Shown one piece after another: positions 35,279 through 44,469 of a stretch of DNA of 64,000 nucleotides. A program made the translations under genes and the position numbers. The DNA lies in contig NZ_JAKEUO010000001.1 in NCBI RefSeq assembly GCF_022397915.1, positions 166,471 to 230,470 of the forward strand. Reading direction: 5' to 3'. The notes beneath the pieces are model-generated. The model saw only the letters and a program-made list of their open reading frames with translations. It was not told where the DNA came from and ran no database searches. The DNA comes from Vibrio sp. Isolate34. GTDB taxonomy: Bacteria; Pseudomonadota; Gammaproteobacteria; Enterobacterales; Vibrionaceae. The stretch's first letter is position 1. Each line of letters begins with the position of its first letter.

Positions 35279-36597
35279 GATGCCACACCCAATGGTGGGT
35301 GATCAGAAATCAGGCTAAGCAAGGTCGACATCTTCTTGTTCAGTTCTTGCCACTCATGTTCAGCTACCGATCCAGGCACGATCCCCGCGCCCGCAAACAG
35401 TTGTACTTGATCGTTTACAACTAATGCACTTCGAATTGCCACACAGAACTCCGCACGTTGATGGCTAATATAGCCTACTGAACCTGCATACCATCCTCTC
35501 GCAAACGGTTCGTGTTCCAGAATGAAGTCCATCGCCTCTTTACGCGGTAACCCAGCAACAGCTGCGGTTGGCTGCAAAGCAGCTAGCAACTGGACACCGT
35601 TAACACCGTTATTAAGCTGTGCGTGAATATTACGCTTGAGATGCTGCACCTTACGCAGACGCACTAGACGCGCTTCTTTCTCTACGTGTACCGATTGGGA
35701 ATGAGGAGTCAGACGCTCAATGATGTCATCAACCACATATTGATTCTCATTGAGGTTTTTAGTGTCTTGTGAAAGCCAGTTCGCTAGCTCCATGTCTTCG
35801 GTAGCGTTTTCTCCGCGACCGATGGTTCCAGCAAGTGCTTCGGTGTCGAGCTCAGTGCCATGACGGCTATATAAGCGCTCTGGCGTTGAACCAATAAAGC
35901 TGTGTTTAGAATCCAACACCAACATAAAGTGAAAGCTGTGGTGGTTTTGCAGATAGCTAGCCTTGAGGAGTTGAGCCGCACAAATAGGCGCATCTAGCTG
36001 AAGCGTGGTTTTACGCGCTAAAACGACCTTCTTGTACTCTTCGTCGCTAATACCTTTCAGAACTTTCTCAACTAAACCGCCCCACTGTTCTCTTTCTGGA
36101 ACGTGGTTAATCTCTTCGATATGAGCAGATAACGGCGCCAATATCGCCGCTTCAACAGAAAGCTTATTTAAGGCATTTATAGAAGCAACGCGATCAGGAG
36201 ACAAGTTAACGGCCAACGACCAAGTATTGTCAAAGCGGATTAATTCAACCTGAGGAAGGAAGAAAAACGATTCCATGCAACGGCGATTCTTTGCAGTGTG
36301 CCCGTCAAATGAGCGCCCCCCCCAAATGCGTTGGTCTTCACCTAAAATCGCATACGCGGGTGCTGGGTCTGAAAATGTATGTAACTGCCCGAGCGCAACA
36401 ACCTCTTCACGAGTGTCGCGTGACTGCCAGTAGAACTTAGGAAAGAGCGGTTGGGCATGAAGCCATTCAATAAATGCAAACGATGGTTTTTGCGTTAGAA
36501 CTTCAACACAACGAACTTCGCTTGCTTGGGCATTTTGTACTCGCTCAATCAAGGCGGAGATAGTTTGCTGGAAATGTGACAAATCGACCTCGTTCAC
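35275..36597 (-). CDS. menF: Isochorismate synthase
   Basis: This 440-aa member of the chorismate-utilising family has the C-terminal catalytic block LDTEALAGTIGRGE, LQPTAAVAGLPR, GWYAGSVGYI and LFAGAGIVPGS. It converts chorismate to isochorismate and commits it to menaquinone. It is the first gene of the menF-D-H-B-C-E run, divergent from alaA. Confidence 0.93.
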   Translation of the reverse strand: MNEVDLSHFQQTISALIERVQNAQASEVRCVEVLTQKPSFAFIEWLHAQPLFPKFYWQSRDTREEVVALGQLHTFSDPAPAYAILGEDQRIWGGRSFDGHTAKNRRCMESFFFLPQVELIRFDNTWSLAVNLSPDRVASINALNKLSVEAAILAPLSAHIEEINHVPEREQWGGLVEKVLKGISDEEYKKVVLARKTTLQLDAPICAAQLLKASYLQNHHSFHFMLVLDSKHSFIGSTPERLYSRHGTELDTEALAGTIGRGENATEDMELANWLSQDTKNLNENQYVVDDIIERLTPHSQSVHVEKEARLVRLRKVQHLKRNIHAQLNNGVNGVQLLAALQPTAAVAGLPRKEAMDFILEHEPFARGWYAGSVGYISHQRAEFCVAIRSALVVNDQVQLFAGAGIVPGSVAEHEWQELNKKMSTLLSLISDHPPLGVAS

Positions 36598-36878
36598 ATC
36601 TAAATTGTTATTATATTAGTTTGATACTTTAAGGAGAGCACCCACTTAGATCAAGAATGTACTGTATCTTTTCAACATTCCTGTGATTTTAAGCGATCCT
36701 CCCCCTTTATTCATCTTAGCCAATAACCAAGAAAGCGATTAATTAAAATTTAGAAAACAGTGACAACAAAACGACCAAACGTGACACTGAAATGCGACAT
36801 TCATCAGATTTTTATTCTATCAAACGTCATTTTGCGGTACTTTAATAAAGTATTTAAATTAATTTCAGGAAATCGGCA
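36598..36878. other. Divergent spacer menF / alaA
   Basis: This 281-bp region must hold promoters for both directions. A TACTTTAATAAAGTA palindrome at 36837-36851 sits in the alaA promoter zone and could be an operator. No other feature is clear. Confidence 0.35.
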
Positions 36879-38114
36879 ATGCAAAATATCGGGATGTCGT
36901 CAAAACTCAACAGCGTATGCTACGAAATCAGGGGGCCTGTACTCAAACATGCTAAGCGCATGGAAGAAGAAGGGCATAAAATACTAAAGCTTAATATTGG
37001 TAACCCCGCCCCATTTGGTTTTGACGCCCCTGATGAAATCCTTGTTGACGTAATACGTAACCTACCGACATCTCAAGGTTACTGCGACTCAAAAGGCATC
37101 TACTCAGCCCGTAAAGCGGTTGTTCAACACTACCAGAAAAAAGGCCTACGTAACCTTGACGTAGAAGACGTTTACATCGGTAACGGTGCGTCTGAGCTTA
37201 TCGTTATGTCTATGCAGGCGCTACTGGATAATGGTGATGAAATCTTAGTTCCCGCTCCAGACTACCCACTATGGACAGCTTCAGTGGCACTTTCTGGCGG
37301 TACTCCGGTTCACTATATGTGTGATGAAGATGCCGACTGGTACCCAGACCTTGATGATATGCGCGCGAAGATCTCTCCAAAGACGCGCGGCATCGTTCTT
37401 ATCAACCCGAACAACCCAACAGGTGCGGTTTACAGCCGTGATTTCCTACTGCAAGTTGTCGAAATTGCCCGTGAGCACGGCCTAATCATCTTTGCTGACG
37501 AAATCTACGATAAAGTACTTTACGACGGTGCAGTACATACATCTGTCGCAACGCTTGCCGAAGATGTACTAATGGTCACGTTCAACGGTCTGTCTAAAGC
37601 TTATCGTGTATGTGGTTTCCGTGGTGGTTGGATGTTCTTAACGGGTCCTAAACACCTAGCAAAAGGTTATGTCGAAGGACTAGAGATGCTTGCCTCGATG
37701 CGTTTGTGTGCCAACGTACCAATGCAGCACGCTATCCAAACGGCATTAGGCGGCTATCAAAGTATCAATGAGTTGATTCTTCCTGGTGGTCGACTGCTTG
37801 AGCAACGCGACCGCGCATGGGAATTGATTAACAAGATCCCTGGCGTTTCTTGTGTGAAACCAAAAGGCGCAATGTACCTGTTCCCTAAGATCGACACCAA
37901 GATGTACAACATCAAAGACGATCAGAAGTTCGTACTCGACTTCCTGAAACAAGAGAAAGTGTTATTGGTTCAAGGCACTGGCTTCAACTGGCCTAAGCCT
38001 GACCACTTCCGTATTGTGACTTTGCCACATATTGAAGATCTTGAAGTAGCGATTGGTCGCCTAGAGCGCTTCTTGCAAACTTACAGCCAAGACGATCTTA
38101 TCGACGCTAAATAA
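36879..38114 (+). CDS. alaA: Glutamate-pyruvate (alanine) aminotransferase
   Basis: This 411-aa class I PLP aminotransferase is close to E. coli AlaA (YfbQ). Visible features are the PLP lysine in FNGLSKAYRVCGFRGGW, the NPNNPTGAV motif and DEIYDKVLYD. It makes alanine from pyruvate and glutamate. A first ATG (MQNIGMSS) and a second at residue 6 are both possible starts; the first gives the family length. A terminator follows. Confidence 0.93.
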   Translation: MQNIGMSSKLNSVCYEIRGPVLKHAKRMEEEGHKILKLNIGNPAPFGFDAPDEILVDVIRNLPTSQGYCDSKGIYSARKAVVQHYQKKGLRNLDVEDVYIGNGASELIVMSMQALLDNGDEILVPAPDYPLWTASVALSGGTPVHYMCDEDADWYPDLDDMRAKISPKTRGIVLINPNNPTGAVYSRDFLLQVVEIAREHGLIIFADEIYDKVLYDGAVHTSVATLAEDVLMVTFNGLSKAYRVCGFRGGWMFLTGPKHLAKGYVEGLEMLASMRLCANVPMQHAIQTALGGYQSINELILPGGRLLEQRDRAWELINKIPGVSCVKPKGAMYLFPKIDTKMYNIKDDQKFVLDFLKQEKVLLVQGTGFNWPKPDHFRIVTLPHIEDLEVAIGRLERFLQTYSQDDLIDAK

Positions 38115-38185
38115 ACACAACGAAAGGTGGCTACAATTTGCTGTTTTAAAAGACTTTAACTTGTATTCATTCACTTCTATGCTTA

Positions 38186-38212
38186 AAAGGCTCCTGTTTA
38201 GGAGCCTTTTTT
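38186..38212 (+). terminator. Terminator of alaA
   Basis: AAAGGCTCC (38186-38194) and GGAGCCTTT (38201-38209) form the stem with a 6-nt loop, followed by more T's. Confidence 0.9.
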
Positions 38213-38282
38213 GTATCCGCTGTCTCGTGCAGTTTGTGGTAAACACAAGGTACGAGTGGAGCACTCTCTAGGTAGGACATTT

Positions 38283-38867
38283 ATGAAACAGAGCCATTTC
38301 TTCGCCCATCTCGCACGCATGAAGCTTATCCAGCGCTGGCCTTTGATGCGCTCAGTCTCAAGCGAAAACATTTCAGAACACAGCCTACAGGTCGCTTTCG
38401 TCGCGCACGCCTTGGCACTTATCAAAAACAAGAAATTTGATGGTAAACTCAACCCAGAACACATTGCCCTGCTCGGTATGTACCATGACACCAGTGAGGT
38501 ACTGACTGGGGACTTGCCAACCCCCGTCAAATACTACAACCCAGACATCGCCCAAGAGTATAAAAAGATAGAGGCCGCAGCAGAGCAAAGACTGCTTTCG
38601 ATGCTGCCAGAAGAGTTTCAAGACGACTTCGCGCCCTTCTTAATTTCAGGAACAGCCAGTAAAGAAGAACAAAGCATCGTAAAACAGGCCGACACCATCT
38701 GTGCTTATCTCAAATGTTTGGAGGAACTCAGTGCGGGTAACCATGAGTATGAGCAAGCCAAGCGCCGACTGGAAGAGACACTCGAACAGCGTAAAAGCCC
38801 AGAAATGGACTACTTTCTCACCACATTTGCGCCAAGCTTTGAATTATCACTAGACGAGATAAGCTAG
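38283..38867 (+). CDS. yfbR: 5'-Deoxynucleotidase YfbR
   Basis: I start at the ATG at 38283 (MKQSHFFAH), preceded by AGGTAGGA; an earlier in-frame codon would overlap the alaA terminator. The 194-aa product is an HD-domain phosphohydrolase with [14 protein letters not shown] and [19 protein letters not shown], the YfbR metal-binding pattern. It dephosphorylates dNMPs. Next to alaA it keeps the order seen in other gamma-proteobacteria. Confidence 0.92.
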   Translation: MKQSHFFAHLARMKLIQRWPLMRSVSSENISEHSLQVAFVAHALALIKNKKFDGKLNPEHIALLGMYHDTSEVLTGDLPTPVKYYNPDIAQEYKKIEAAAEQRLLSMLPEEFQDDFAPFLISGTASKEEQSIVKQADTICAYLKCLEELSAGNHEYEQAKRRLEETLEQRKSPEMDYFLTTFAPSFELSLDEIS

Positions 38868-38922
38868 CTGGGTATAAGTTGTTTTTAATTAGCCAAATAA
38901 AATCAATTTGATAGGTGCTATT

Positions 38923-40266
38923 TTGAATTCTCAACTCGATCCACCCTTTGTACTCGAACAAGAATGGCAACATCGAAATGACGATGAACATAAAATAAGA
39001 CGTGACGATCACCGCAGCCCGTACCAACGTGACCGCGCGCGCGTGCTTCACTCTGCTGCTTTTCGTCGCCTACAAGCTAAAACCCAAATTCATGGCACTA
39101 CGGTGAACGACTTTCACCGTACACGCCTCACCCACTCGCTAGAGGCCGCACAGCTTGGCACCGGTATTGTCGCTCAGCTTAAGAAAAAGCAGCCCGAGTT
39201 TCGAGACCTGTTACCCTCAGACAGTTTGATTGATTCTTTGTGTTTGGCGCACGATATTGGTCACCCGCCCTATGGGCATGGTGGCGAAGTGGCGCTGAAC
39301 TACATGATGCGCGACCACGGCGGCTTTGAGGGCAATGCACAAACATTTCGTATTGTCACTCAGCTAGAGCCTTACACTGAACATCATGGGATGAACCTGT
39401 CTCGACGCACGCTACTGGGATTAATTAAGTACCCTTCACTACTCAGCCAAGTCCAAGCGAGATTACAGTCTGAACCTGTAAAACATCAACGTCAGTTAAG
39501 AGCAAAAGACTGGATGCCAGCAAAAGGTATCTACGATCATGATGAAGAGCTGTTCAATTGGGTACTTGAGCCGCTCTCAGCTAACGACCAGAAGCTTCTC
39601 AAACAGAAAAGAAAAGCACACACCGAGCCTCTTGAGCACAATAAAACCAAGTACAAGTCACTCGACTGCTCCATCATGGAGTTGGCTGATGACATCGCCT
39701 ATGGCGTACATGACTTAGAAGATGCGATTGTGCTTGGTTCAGTAACCAAACCACAGTGGGTTGAATCTGCTTATCCTCAATTGAAAGAGATGGCTGACCC
39801 TTGGATTTGCGAGCACCTAGATTCAATTACTGAAATGCTGTTTTCGGGAGAGCAATACCGCCGTAAAGACGCCATTGGCGGAATAGTTAATGCGCTGCTG
39901 ACCAGTATCTCGATTAAGCGAGTTGATGAAGATTTTGAGAATGTACTTCTTGCCTACAATGCAGTACTTGAACCAAGCATGGATGCCACGCTTGATAAGC
40001 TGAAACACTTTGTCAGCGAGTTCGTGATTCAAGTGCCACAGGTTCAGGTGATCGAATACAAAGGTCAGCAGATCATTATGGATATGTTTGAGGCATTCAG
40101 CGCCGATCCTGAACGTTTGTTGCCACTACCAATCAAGAAGCAGTGGCTACTGCATGACGATGAATCGAGAAAGATGCGGGTGATCGCCGATTACATCTCA
40201 TCGATGACCGATGATCTTGCGCAGAAAATGCATCAACAGCTGTTCTCAGCACATACCGAGTTTTAG
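38923..40266 (+). CDS. dGTP triphosphohydrolase-like protein
   Basis: The probable start is TTG at 38923 (MNSQLDPP), 7 bases after AGGTG; another TTG lies at 38908. The 447-aa product is an HD-superfamily dNTP triphosphohydrolase with FRRLQAKTQIH, RTRLTHSLEAAQ and LAHDIGHPPYGHGGE metal ligands. Members split dNTPs into nucleoside and triphosphate and can limit phage DNA synthesis, but this copy is in conserved chromosomal context. It belongs to the Dgt-like type 2 group rather than being E. coli Dgt itself. Confidence 0.88.
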   Translation: MNSQLDPPFVLEQEWQHRNDDEHKIRRDDHRSPYQRDRARVLHSAAFRRLQAKTQIHGTTVNDFHRTRLTHSLEAAQLGTGIVAQLKKKQPEFRDLLPSDSLIDSLCLAHDIGHPPYGHGGEVALNYMMRDHGGFEGNAQTFRIVTQLEPYTEHHGMNLSRRTLLGLIKYPSLLSQVQARLQSEPVKHQRQLRAKDWMPAKGIYDHDEELFNWVLEPLSANDQKLLKQKRKAHTEPLEHNKTKYKSLDCSIMELADDIAYGVHDLEDAIVLGSVTKPQWVESAYPQLKEMADPWICEHLDSITEMLFSGEQYRRKDAIGGIVNALLTSISIKRVDEDFENVLLAYNAVLEPSMDATLDKLKHFVSEFVIQVPQVQVIEYKGQQIIMDMFEAFSADPERLLPLPIKKQWLLHDDESRKMRVIADYISSMTDDLAQKMHQQLFSAHTEF

Positions 40267-40292
40267 CTGCTGATTCATTCGACTAAAGCAGC

Positions 40293-40892
40293 TTAATCTA
40301 GGTAGTTTTTCTCAAATACACCGGGCGGCATTTGATTGATTTGAAATTGAATCATTTGATCAAATGCCGTTAGCAGCGGACTGAAATCTCGGTCGCCCTC
40401 TAATAAATTCAACAAATGGTATCCGGCTTCTACCGTCGACAAGCTGTTTTCACTCGGCGCCTTACGAATTCGATAGTTACCTTTAAGATCTTTGGGTAGG
40501 TGAACGGTTTGCAACGCGTGCAAGTTACTCGACACCTGCCACATCTTGAATGCCTTCTTCCACGTCCCATCCAATAAAATCACACGCATTTTTTTGCTTG
40601 GGCGTGTTGCAGACTCAACAGACACAGAGTGCTCACTTGGGTACAAAATCACGTGTTGGTAACCCCCATCGGCCAGCAACTCGTTCAGTTTTGTATTATC
40701 TGAGAAGTCCTCCCCGACAAGCGTCACGCTGTTTTTTAGAGATAACGAGAGAATACGCGCGGTTCCCATCGGACGATGCTCTTCTGATGGGTGCTGAAGA
40801 ATGATAAGCTCAACGTTCGACTCTAGTGGTGTAACCCACTGACAAATACAAGCTTTCAAAGCCTTGCTGCATTGGTGGCAATAACGAGACAT
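40293..40892 (-). CDS. tapT: DTW-domain tRNA-uridine aminocarboxypropyltransferase
   Basis: This 199-aa protein has an N-terminal cysteine cluster (Cys5, 8, 15, 17) and the DTW domain, here written DGTW at residues 108-111, with HPSEEHRPMGTARIL and RKAPSENSLSTVEA. Family members make acp3U47 in the variable loop of some tRNAs using S-adenosylmethionine. The gene is divergent from rhombosortase, with starts that nearly touch or overlap. The name is by family and not tested here. Confidence 0.85.
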   Translation of the reverse strand: MSRYCHQCSKALKACICQWVTPLESNVELIILQHPSEEHRPMGTARILSLSLKNSVTLVGEDFSDNTKLNELLADGGYQHVILYPSEHSVSVESATRPSKKMRVILLDGTWKKAFKMWQVSSNLHALQTVHLPKDLKGNYRIRKAPSENSLSTVEAGYHLLNLLEGDRDFSPLLTAFDQMIQFQINQMPPGVFEKNYLD

Positions 40893-40901
40893 GGATTTAA
40901 T

Positions 40902-41444
40902 GTGTACCCTGTTTTAATTTTCACTTCACTTTTATGCGTCTTATTCCAACTAGAGCCTGTGCAGGCTTGGGTAGTTTGGGATAGCAATGCGATCGCCGAT
41001 GGGCAATGGTGGCGGATCCTAACAGGAAACTTTTCACATACCAACTACCCGCACCTAGTGATGAATTTAGCAGGCTTGTGGATTATCAGCTATCTGTTTC
41101 AGCCGAGCAAAACACAGCTTGTTGTTGCTTTGCTTGTGATTAGTTTAGTCACGGGATTGGCGCTGTTGCTGACGAGCATTCAAATCTATGTGGGTTTGTC
41201 GGGAGCTTTACATGGGCTATTTGGCTTATTCGCGCTCAGAGAGGCGTTAAACGGCAGGAAATCAAGTTGGCTATTGGTATTAGGATTAGTCGCCAAGGTC
41301 GCTTGGGAGCAGCTTATTGGCCCTTCTAGTACGACTGGTGAACTAATTAACGCGAGAGTGGCCATTGAAGCCCACCTAGCAGGTGCACTGACAGGCGGGT
41401 CCATGGCTATCATTTCATTTTTAATAGGTAAAAAAGCGAACTAA
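40902..41444 (+). CDS. rrtA: Rhombosortase (GlyGly-CTERM processing protease)
   Basis: This rhomboid-family intramembrane serine protease of about 180 aa has about six membrane helices, the nucleophile in VGLSGALHG (Ser100 from this start) and the catalytic His in AIEAHLAG (His158). The start is uncertain: GTG at 40902 avoids overlap with the divergent DTW gene, but in-frame TTG 40872 and GTG 40875 exist inside it. Rhombosortases cleave C-terminal GlyGly-CTERM anchors of exported proteins in Vibrio. Substrates are encoded elsewhere. The 3' end overlaps comEA by 4 bp. Confidence 0.8.
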   Translation: MYPVLIFTSLLCVLFQLEPVQAWVVWDSNAIADGQWWRILTGNFSHTNYPHLVMNLAGLWIISYLFQPSKTQLVVALLVISLVTGLALLLTSIQIYVGLSGALHGLFGLFALREALNGRKSSWLLVLGLVAKVAWEQLIGPSSTTGELINARVAIEAHLAGALTGGSMAIISFLIGKKAN

Positions 41445-41740
41445 AGCTGTATCCTTTCGCGATTCTTTTCAACCGTAGCTTCACCAATCCCTTTCACACT
41501 CACCAAGTCGTCAGCACTAGCAAACGCGCCGTGCTCAGTTCTATAGTCGACAATATCTTTGGCTTTCTTATCACCCACACCAACTAGTAGCGCAGAAAGC
41601 TCTTCAGCAGTCGCAGTATTAATGTTTACCGTAACCTCGATGCCATCATAAAGCTCAGCCTTAGTCGGGCTGTCTGCGAGTGCTGCAGGGTTTAAAAACA
41701 TCAAAAGTAAAAGAAGTAGTGTTGAATATAGAGTGCGCAT
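41441..41740 (-). CDS. comEA: ComEA-like helix-hairpin-helix protein
   Basis: This 99-aa protein has a signal peptide (1-22, ending ALA) and tandem helix-hairpin-helix motifs (NINTATAEELSALLVGVGDKKA and VSVKGIGEATVEK), matching the periplasmic DNA-binding protein ComEA of Vibrio competence. In Vibrio it pulls incoming DNA into the periplasm. It is convergent with rhombosortase, with a 4-bp overlap. I saw no clear competence-type CRP-S site in the short upstream region. Confidence 0.85.
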   Translation of the reverse strand: MRTLYSTLLLLLLMFLNPAALADSPTKAELYDGIEVTVNINTATAEELSALLVGVGDKKAKDIVDYRTEHGAFASADDLVSVKGIGEATVEKNRERIQL

Positions 41741-41805
41741 AAATCGTTCCTTTGTTCAAAAAACGTAACTTATGCATTTATCGCACTAGATAACACAATC
41801 ACCAG

Positions 41806-41842
41806 ATAAAAATAAAGCGGATCACCTAAGTGACCCGCTTCG
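41806..41842 (-). terminator. Terminator of ppiD
   Basis: On the minus strand AAGCGGGTCA and TGATCCGCTT pair with one mismatch, followed by TATTTTTAT. It lies 80 bp after the ppiD stop. Confidence 0.72.
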
Positions 41843-41920
41843 TTATACATCTTATTTTCATCAGCTTGCTTGTTGGCTCACAAATTTGTTTCGGAGTTCA
41901 ACTAGCCAGACAGTTGATGA

Positions 41921-43786
41921 TTATTGACCTTGGCCTACAACGTAGTATTCAACGTCTGCGTTTTTACGTAGTACGTTTAATACGTTAGTCAGATCTTGCT
42001 GGTTACCAACACGCTCTAACTGAGCACCAATTTGAGTGCTGTATGCAGGGTTAATTTCAGCCGTTACTTTAGACAGCTCTACAACAACGATGTTGCCGTT
42101 TTGGTCTTTAGACTGGCCGAATACCACTTTGCCTTCTTCTGGCTTCGCTAGAGCAAATACAGAAGCCGCTAGTGGAGAGTTACGGTCAATAGTTTCAAGC
42201 TCAGTGAACTCAAGGTTGTTGTCCGCTAGTACTGCTTCGTTACCAGCTTTAAGATCATTGACTAGAGAAACACCTAGCTCAACCGCTTGTTGCTCTGCTT
42301 GTACCGCAGACAATGCAGCGACAACTTGATCTTTCACTTCAGCTAGAGGAAGAACAGTCTCGTCACGAGTCTCTTCTACACGAACAACAATCACGTGCTC
42401 AGGAGCCACTTCGATAACTTCAGAGTTTAGACCGTCTTCTTTCACTTCAGGGCTCAAGATTGCTTGCATTACTGCAGGCGTCATCAGAACTTCTGGAGCA
42501 TCAGCTTGAGAGATGAAATCAGTCGTCGTAATTTTTGCATTAATCGCTTCAGCAGAATCGTCTAGAGAATCTGGGAATTCAAACGCTACTTTTTCAAGTT
42601 CAGTTTGTTGCTCGTAGAACTGATCAACGGCATGTTGGTCTAGAAGCTCTGTCTTAATCTCAGCCGCTACTTCTGCATAAGGCTGAGCTTGAGACGCTTT
42701 TAATTCGTCTAGCTTGATGATGTGGTAGCCGAAATCAGATTTAACTAGGCCAGTCGTATCACCAATATTCTCAAGAGCGAAAGCCGCGTCTTCGAATGCT
42801 GGGTCCATAACATCACGTTCGATCCAACCTAGGTCACCGCCAACGTCAGCACTGCCGAAGTCGTCAGATTTCTCTTCCGCTAGCGTAGCAAAATCAGCGC
42901 CTGCATTTAGTTCGTCTAGGATAGACTGAGCTTTCGCTTCGTCATCGCCTTGAACTAGGATGTGGCTAACTTTACGTTGCTCTTCAGTTGAGTATTTGTC
43001 TAGGTGCTCTTGGTAGTATTTCTGCGCTTCTTCATCGCTGACTTCAAGCTGAGACTTAAGTGCCTCAGCAGAAAGCTCAATGTAAGATACTTTAGCTTGC
43101 TCTGGACGAGTGTAAGCTGCTGGGTTCTCTTGATAATACTGTTCGATCTGTTCGTCAGTTAGCTCGATGTCTTTTGCGAGTTCGGCAACAGACAGTGTCA
43201 CTGTGCGAATATCACGAGTTTGCGCAATCAGTTTGCTTTGCGTGTCGATTTCGCCTTGAAGAACAAATTCACTGCCTTGAAGTGCAGTCACAAGCTGGTT
43301 ACGCATTAGGTCACGACGCATGTATTCAGCGAAGCTTTCTGCGCTGAAACCTGCACGACGTAGTGCTGATTGGTAAACTTCTTGGTCGAATTGACCAGCC
43401 GTTTGGAACTGAGGCATTTCTAGAATCATGGTGCGGATTTGAGAATCACTGATTCGTAGGCCTAGAGACTCTGCTTGCTGCTCAAGTAGAACGTCGTTGA
43501 TCATACGATCAAGGACTGATTTACGGAAAGACTCTACGTATGCAGGGTCTGCAAGCATTTGAGCGAAGTAATCGCCAAGTTGAGATTGCATGCGATTACG
43601 TTCGTTTTGGTAAGCCTGTTCGAACTCACCACGAGCAATTTCTGTGTTGCCAACTTTAGCTGCTGCGTTGTTACCGCCACCGGTGATGTAGCTGCCTACA
43701 CCTGCGAATACGAATGACAGGATAATCAACCCAAGGATAATTTTTACCGCGATGCTATTCACGCCTTCGCGTAATCGATCCATCAT
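41921..43786 (-). CDS. ppiD: Periplasmic folding chaperone PpiD
   Basis: This 621-aa protein has a short cytosolic tail, one membrane helix (about 13-33), a SurA-like helical chaperone region (about 40-220), a parvulin PPIase-like domain (about 265-360, KVSHILVQGDDEAKAQ) and a C-terminal helical part. PpiD stays at the inner membrane near SecYEG and assists newly exported proteins. It lies downstream of hupB, as in E. coli and other Vibrio. Confidence 0.93.
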   Translation of the reverse strand: MMDRLREGVNSIAVKIILGLIILSFVFAGVGSYITGGGNNAAAKVGNTEIARGEFEQAYQNERNRMQSQLGDYFAQMLADPAYVESFRKSVLDRMINDVLLEQQAESLGLRISDSQIRTMILEMPQFQTAGQFDQEVYQSALRRAGFSAESFAEYMRRDLMRNQLVTALQGSEFVLQGEIDTQSKLIAQTRDIRTVTLSVAELAKDIELTDEQIEQYYQENPAAYTRPEQAKVSYIELSAEALKSQLEVSDEEAQKYYQEHLDKYSTEEQRKVSHILVQGDDEAKAQSILDELNAGADFATLAEEKSDDFGSADVGGDLGWIERDVMDPAFEDAAFALENIGDTTGLVKSDFGYHIIKLDELKASQAQPYAEVAAEIKTELLDQHAVDQFYEQQTELEKVAFEFPDSLDDSAEAINAKITTTDFISQADAPEVLMTPAVMQAILSPEVKEDGLNSEVIEVAPEHVIVVRVEETRDETVLPLAEVKDQVVAALSAVQAEQQAVELGVSLVNDLKAGNEAVLADNNLEFTELETIDRNSPLAASVFALAKPEEGKVVFGQSKDQNGNIVVVELSKVTAEINPAYSTQIGAQLERVGNQQDLTNVLNVLRKNADVEYYVVGQGQ

Positions 43787-44005
43787 AATTTAAGTGCTCT
43801 CCGGATATGAAGCATTGGCTTCAAAATAAAAATCTATTCACGCGATATTATCAGAAAAAGAAATGCGCATCAGTAGGATGCGCATAATTTAAATAAGTTC
43901 AATGTGCTTTGCACACTTACTGTTTAAGAATGAAACATCATTTTTCAAACAGTAAACGCATTTTACAGCCTTCCCCTCGCAAAACCGAGGTTTCAGCCGT
44001 AGAAA

Positions 44006-44278
44006 TTAGTTACATGCGTCTTTAAGTGCTTTACCCGCTTTGAAGCCAGGTACTTTAGCTTCTGCGATTTGGATCTCTTCACCCGTTTTTGGGTTACGAC
44101 CTGTACGAGCAGCACGAGTACGAACACTGAAAGTACCAAAGCCAACAAGTGCAACTTGGTCGCCTGATTGTAGCGTTGTGCCAACTGCTTCGATGAATGC
44201 GTCTAGAGCGCGGCCAGCTGAAGCTTTAGAGATGTCTGCGTTTTCTGCGATTGATTCTACTAGTTGTGTTTTATTCAC
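44006..44278 (-). CDS. hupB: Nucleoid protein HU-beta
   Basis: The start is GTG at 44278 ([10 protein letters not shown]), with GGGG eight bases upstream; this gives the exact 90-aa HU length. It has the [24 protein letters not shown]-binding arm. It binds and bends DNA non-specifically as a dimer. It sits between lon and ppiD on the same strand. Confidence 0.95.
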   Translation of the reverse strand: MNKTQLVESIAENADISKASAGRALDAFIEAVGTTLQSGDQVALVGFGTFSVRTRAARTGRNPKTGEEIQIAEAKVPGFKAGKALKDACN

Positions 44279-44401
44279 TGTTTTTCCCCTATGTGTCATC
44301 TGTGACTACTGCTTGATGACTGTGCGTTCCATTTTGGTTTTAATTTAGCCGCAAGCCTTATTGCAAAAGGGCTGCCGCTTTAGTCAAATAACTTAGCGTC
44401 C

Positions 44402-44440
44402 AAAAAAAACGCTGACAAGCCTTTTCGGGCCTATCAACGT
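44402..44440 (-). terminator. Terminator of lon
   Basis: The minus-strand stem runs from ACGTTGATAGGCC to GGCTTGTCAGCGT with G-U pairs, followed by eight T's, 30 bp after the lon stop. Confidence 0.75.
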
Positions 44441-44469
44441 AATTCTTTACTTATTTTTGCTATGCATCA

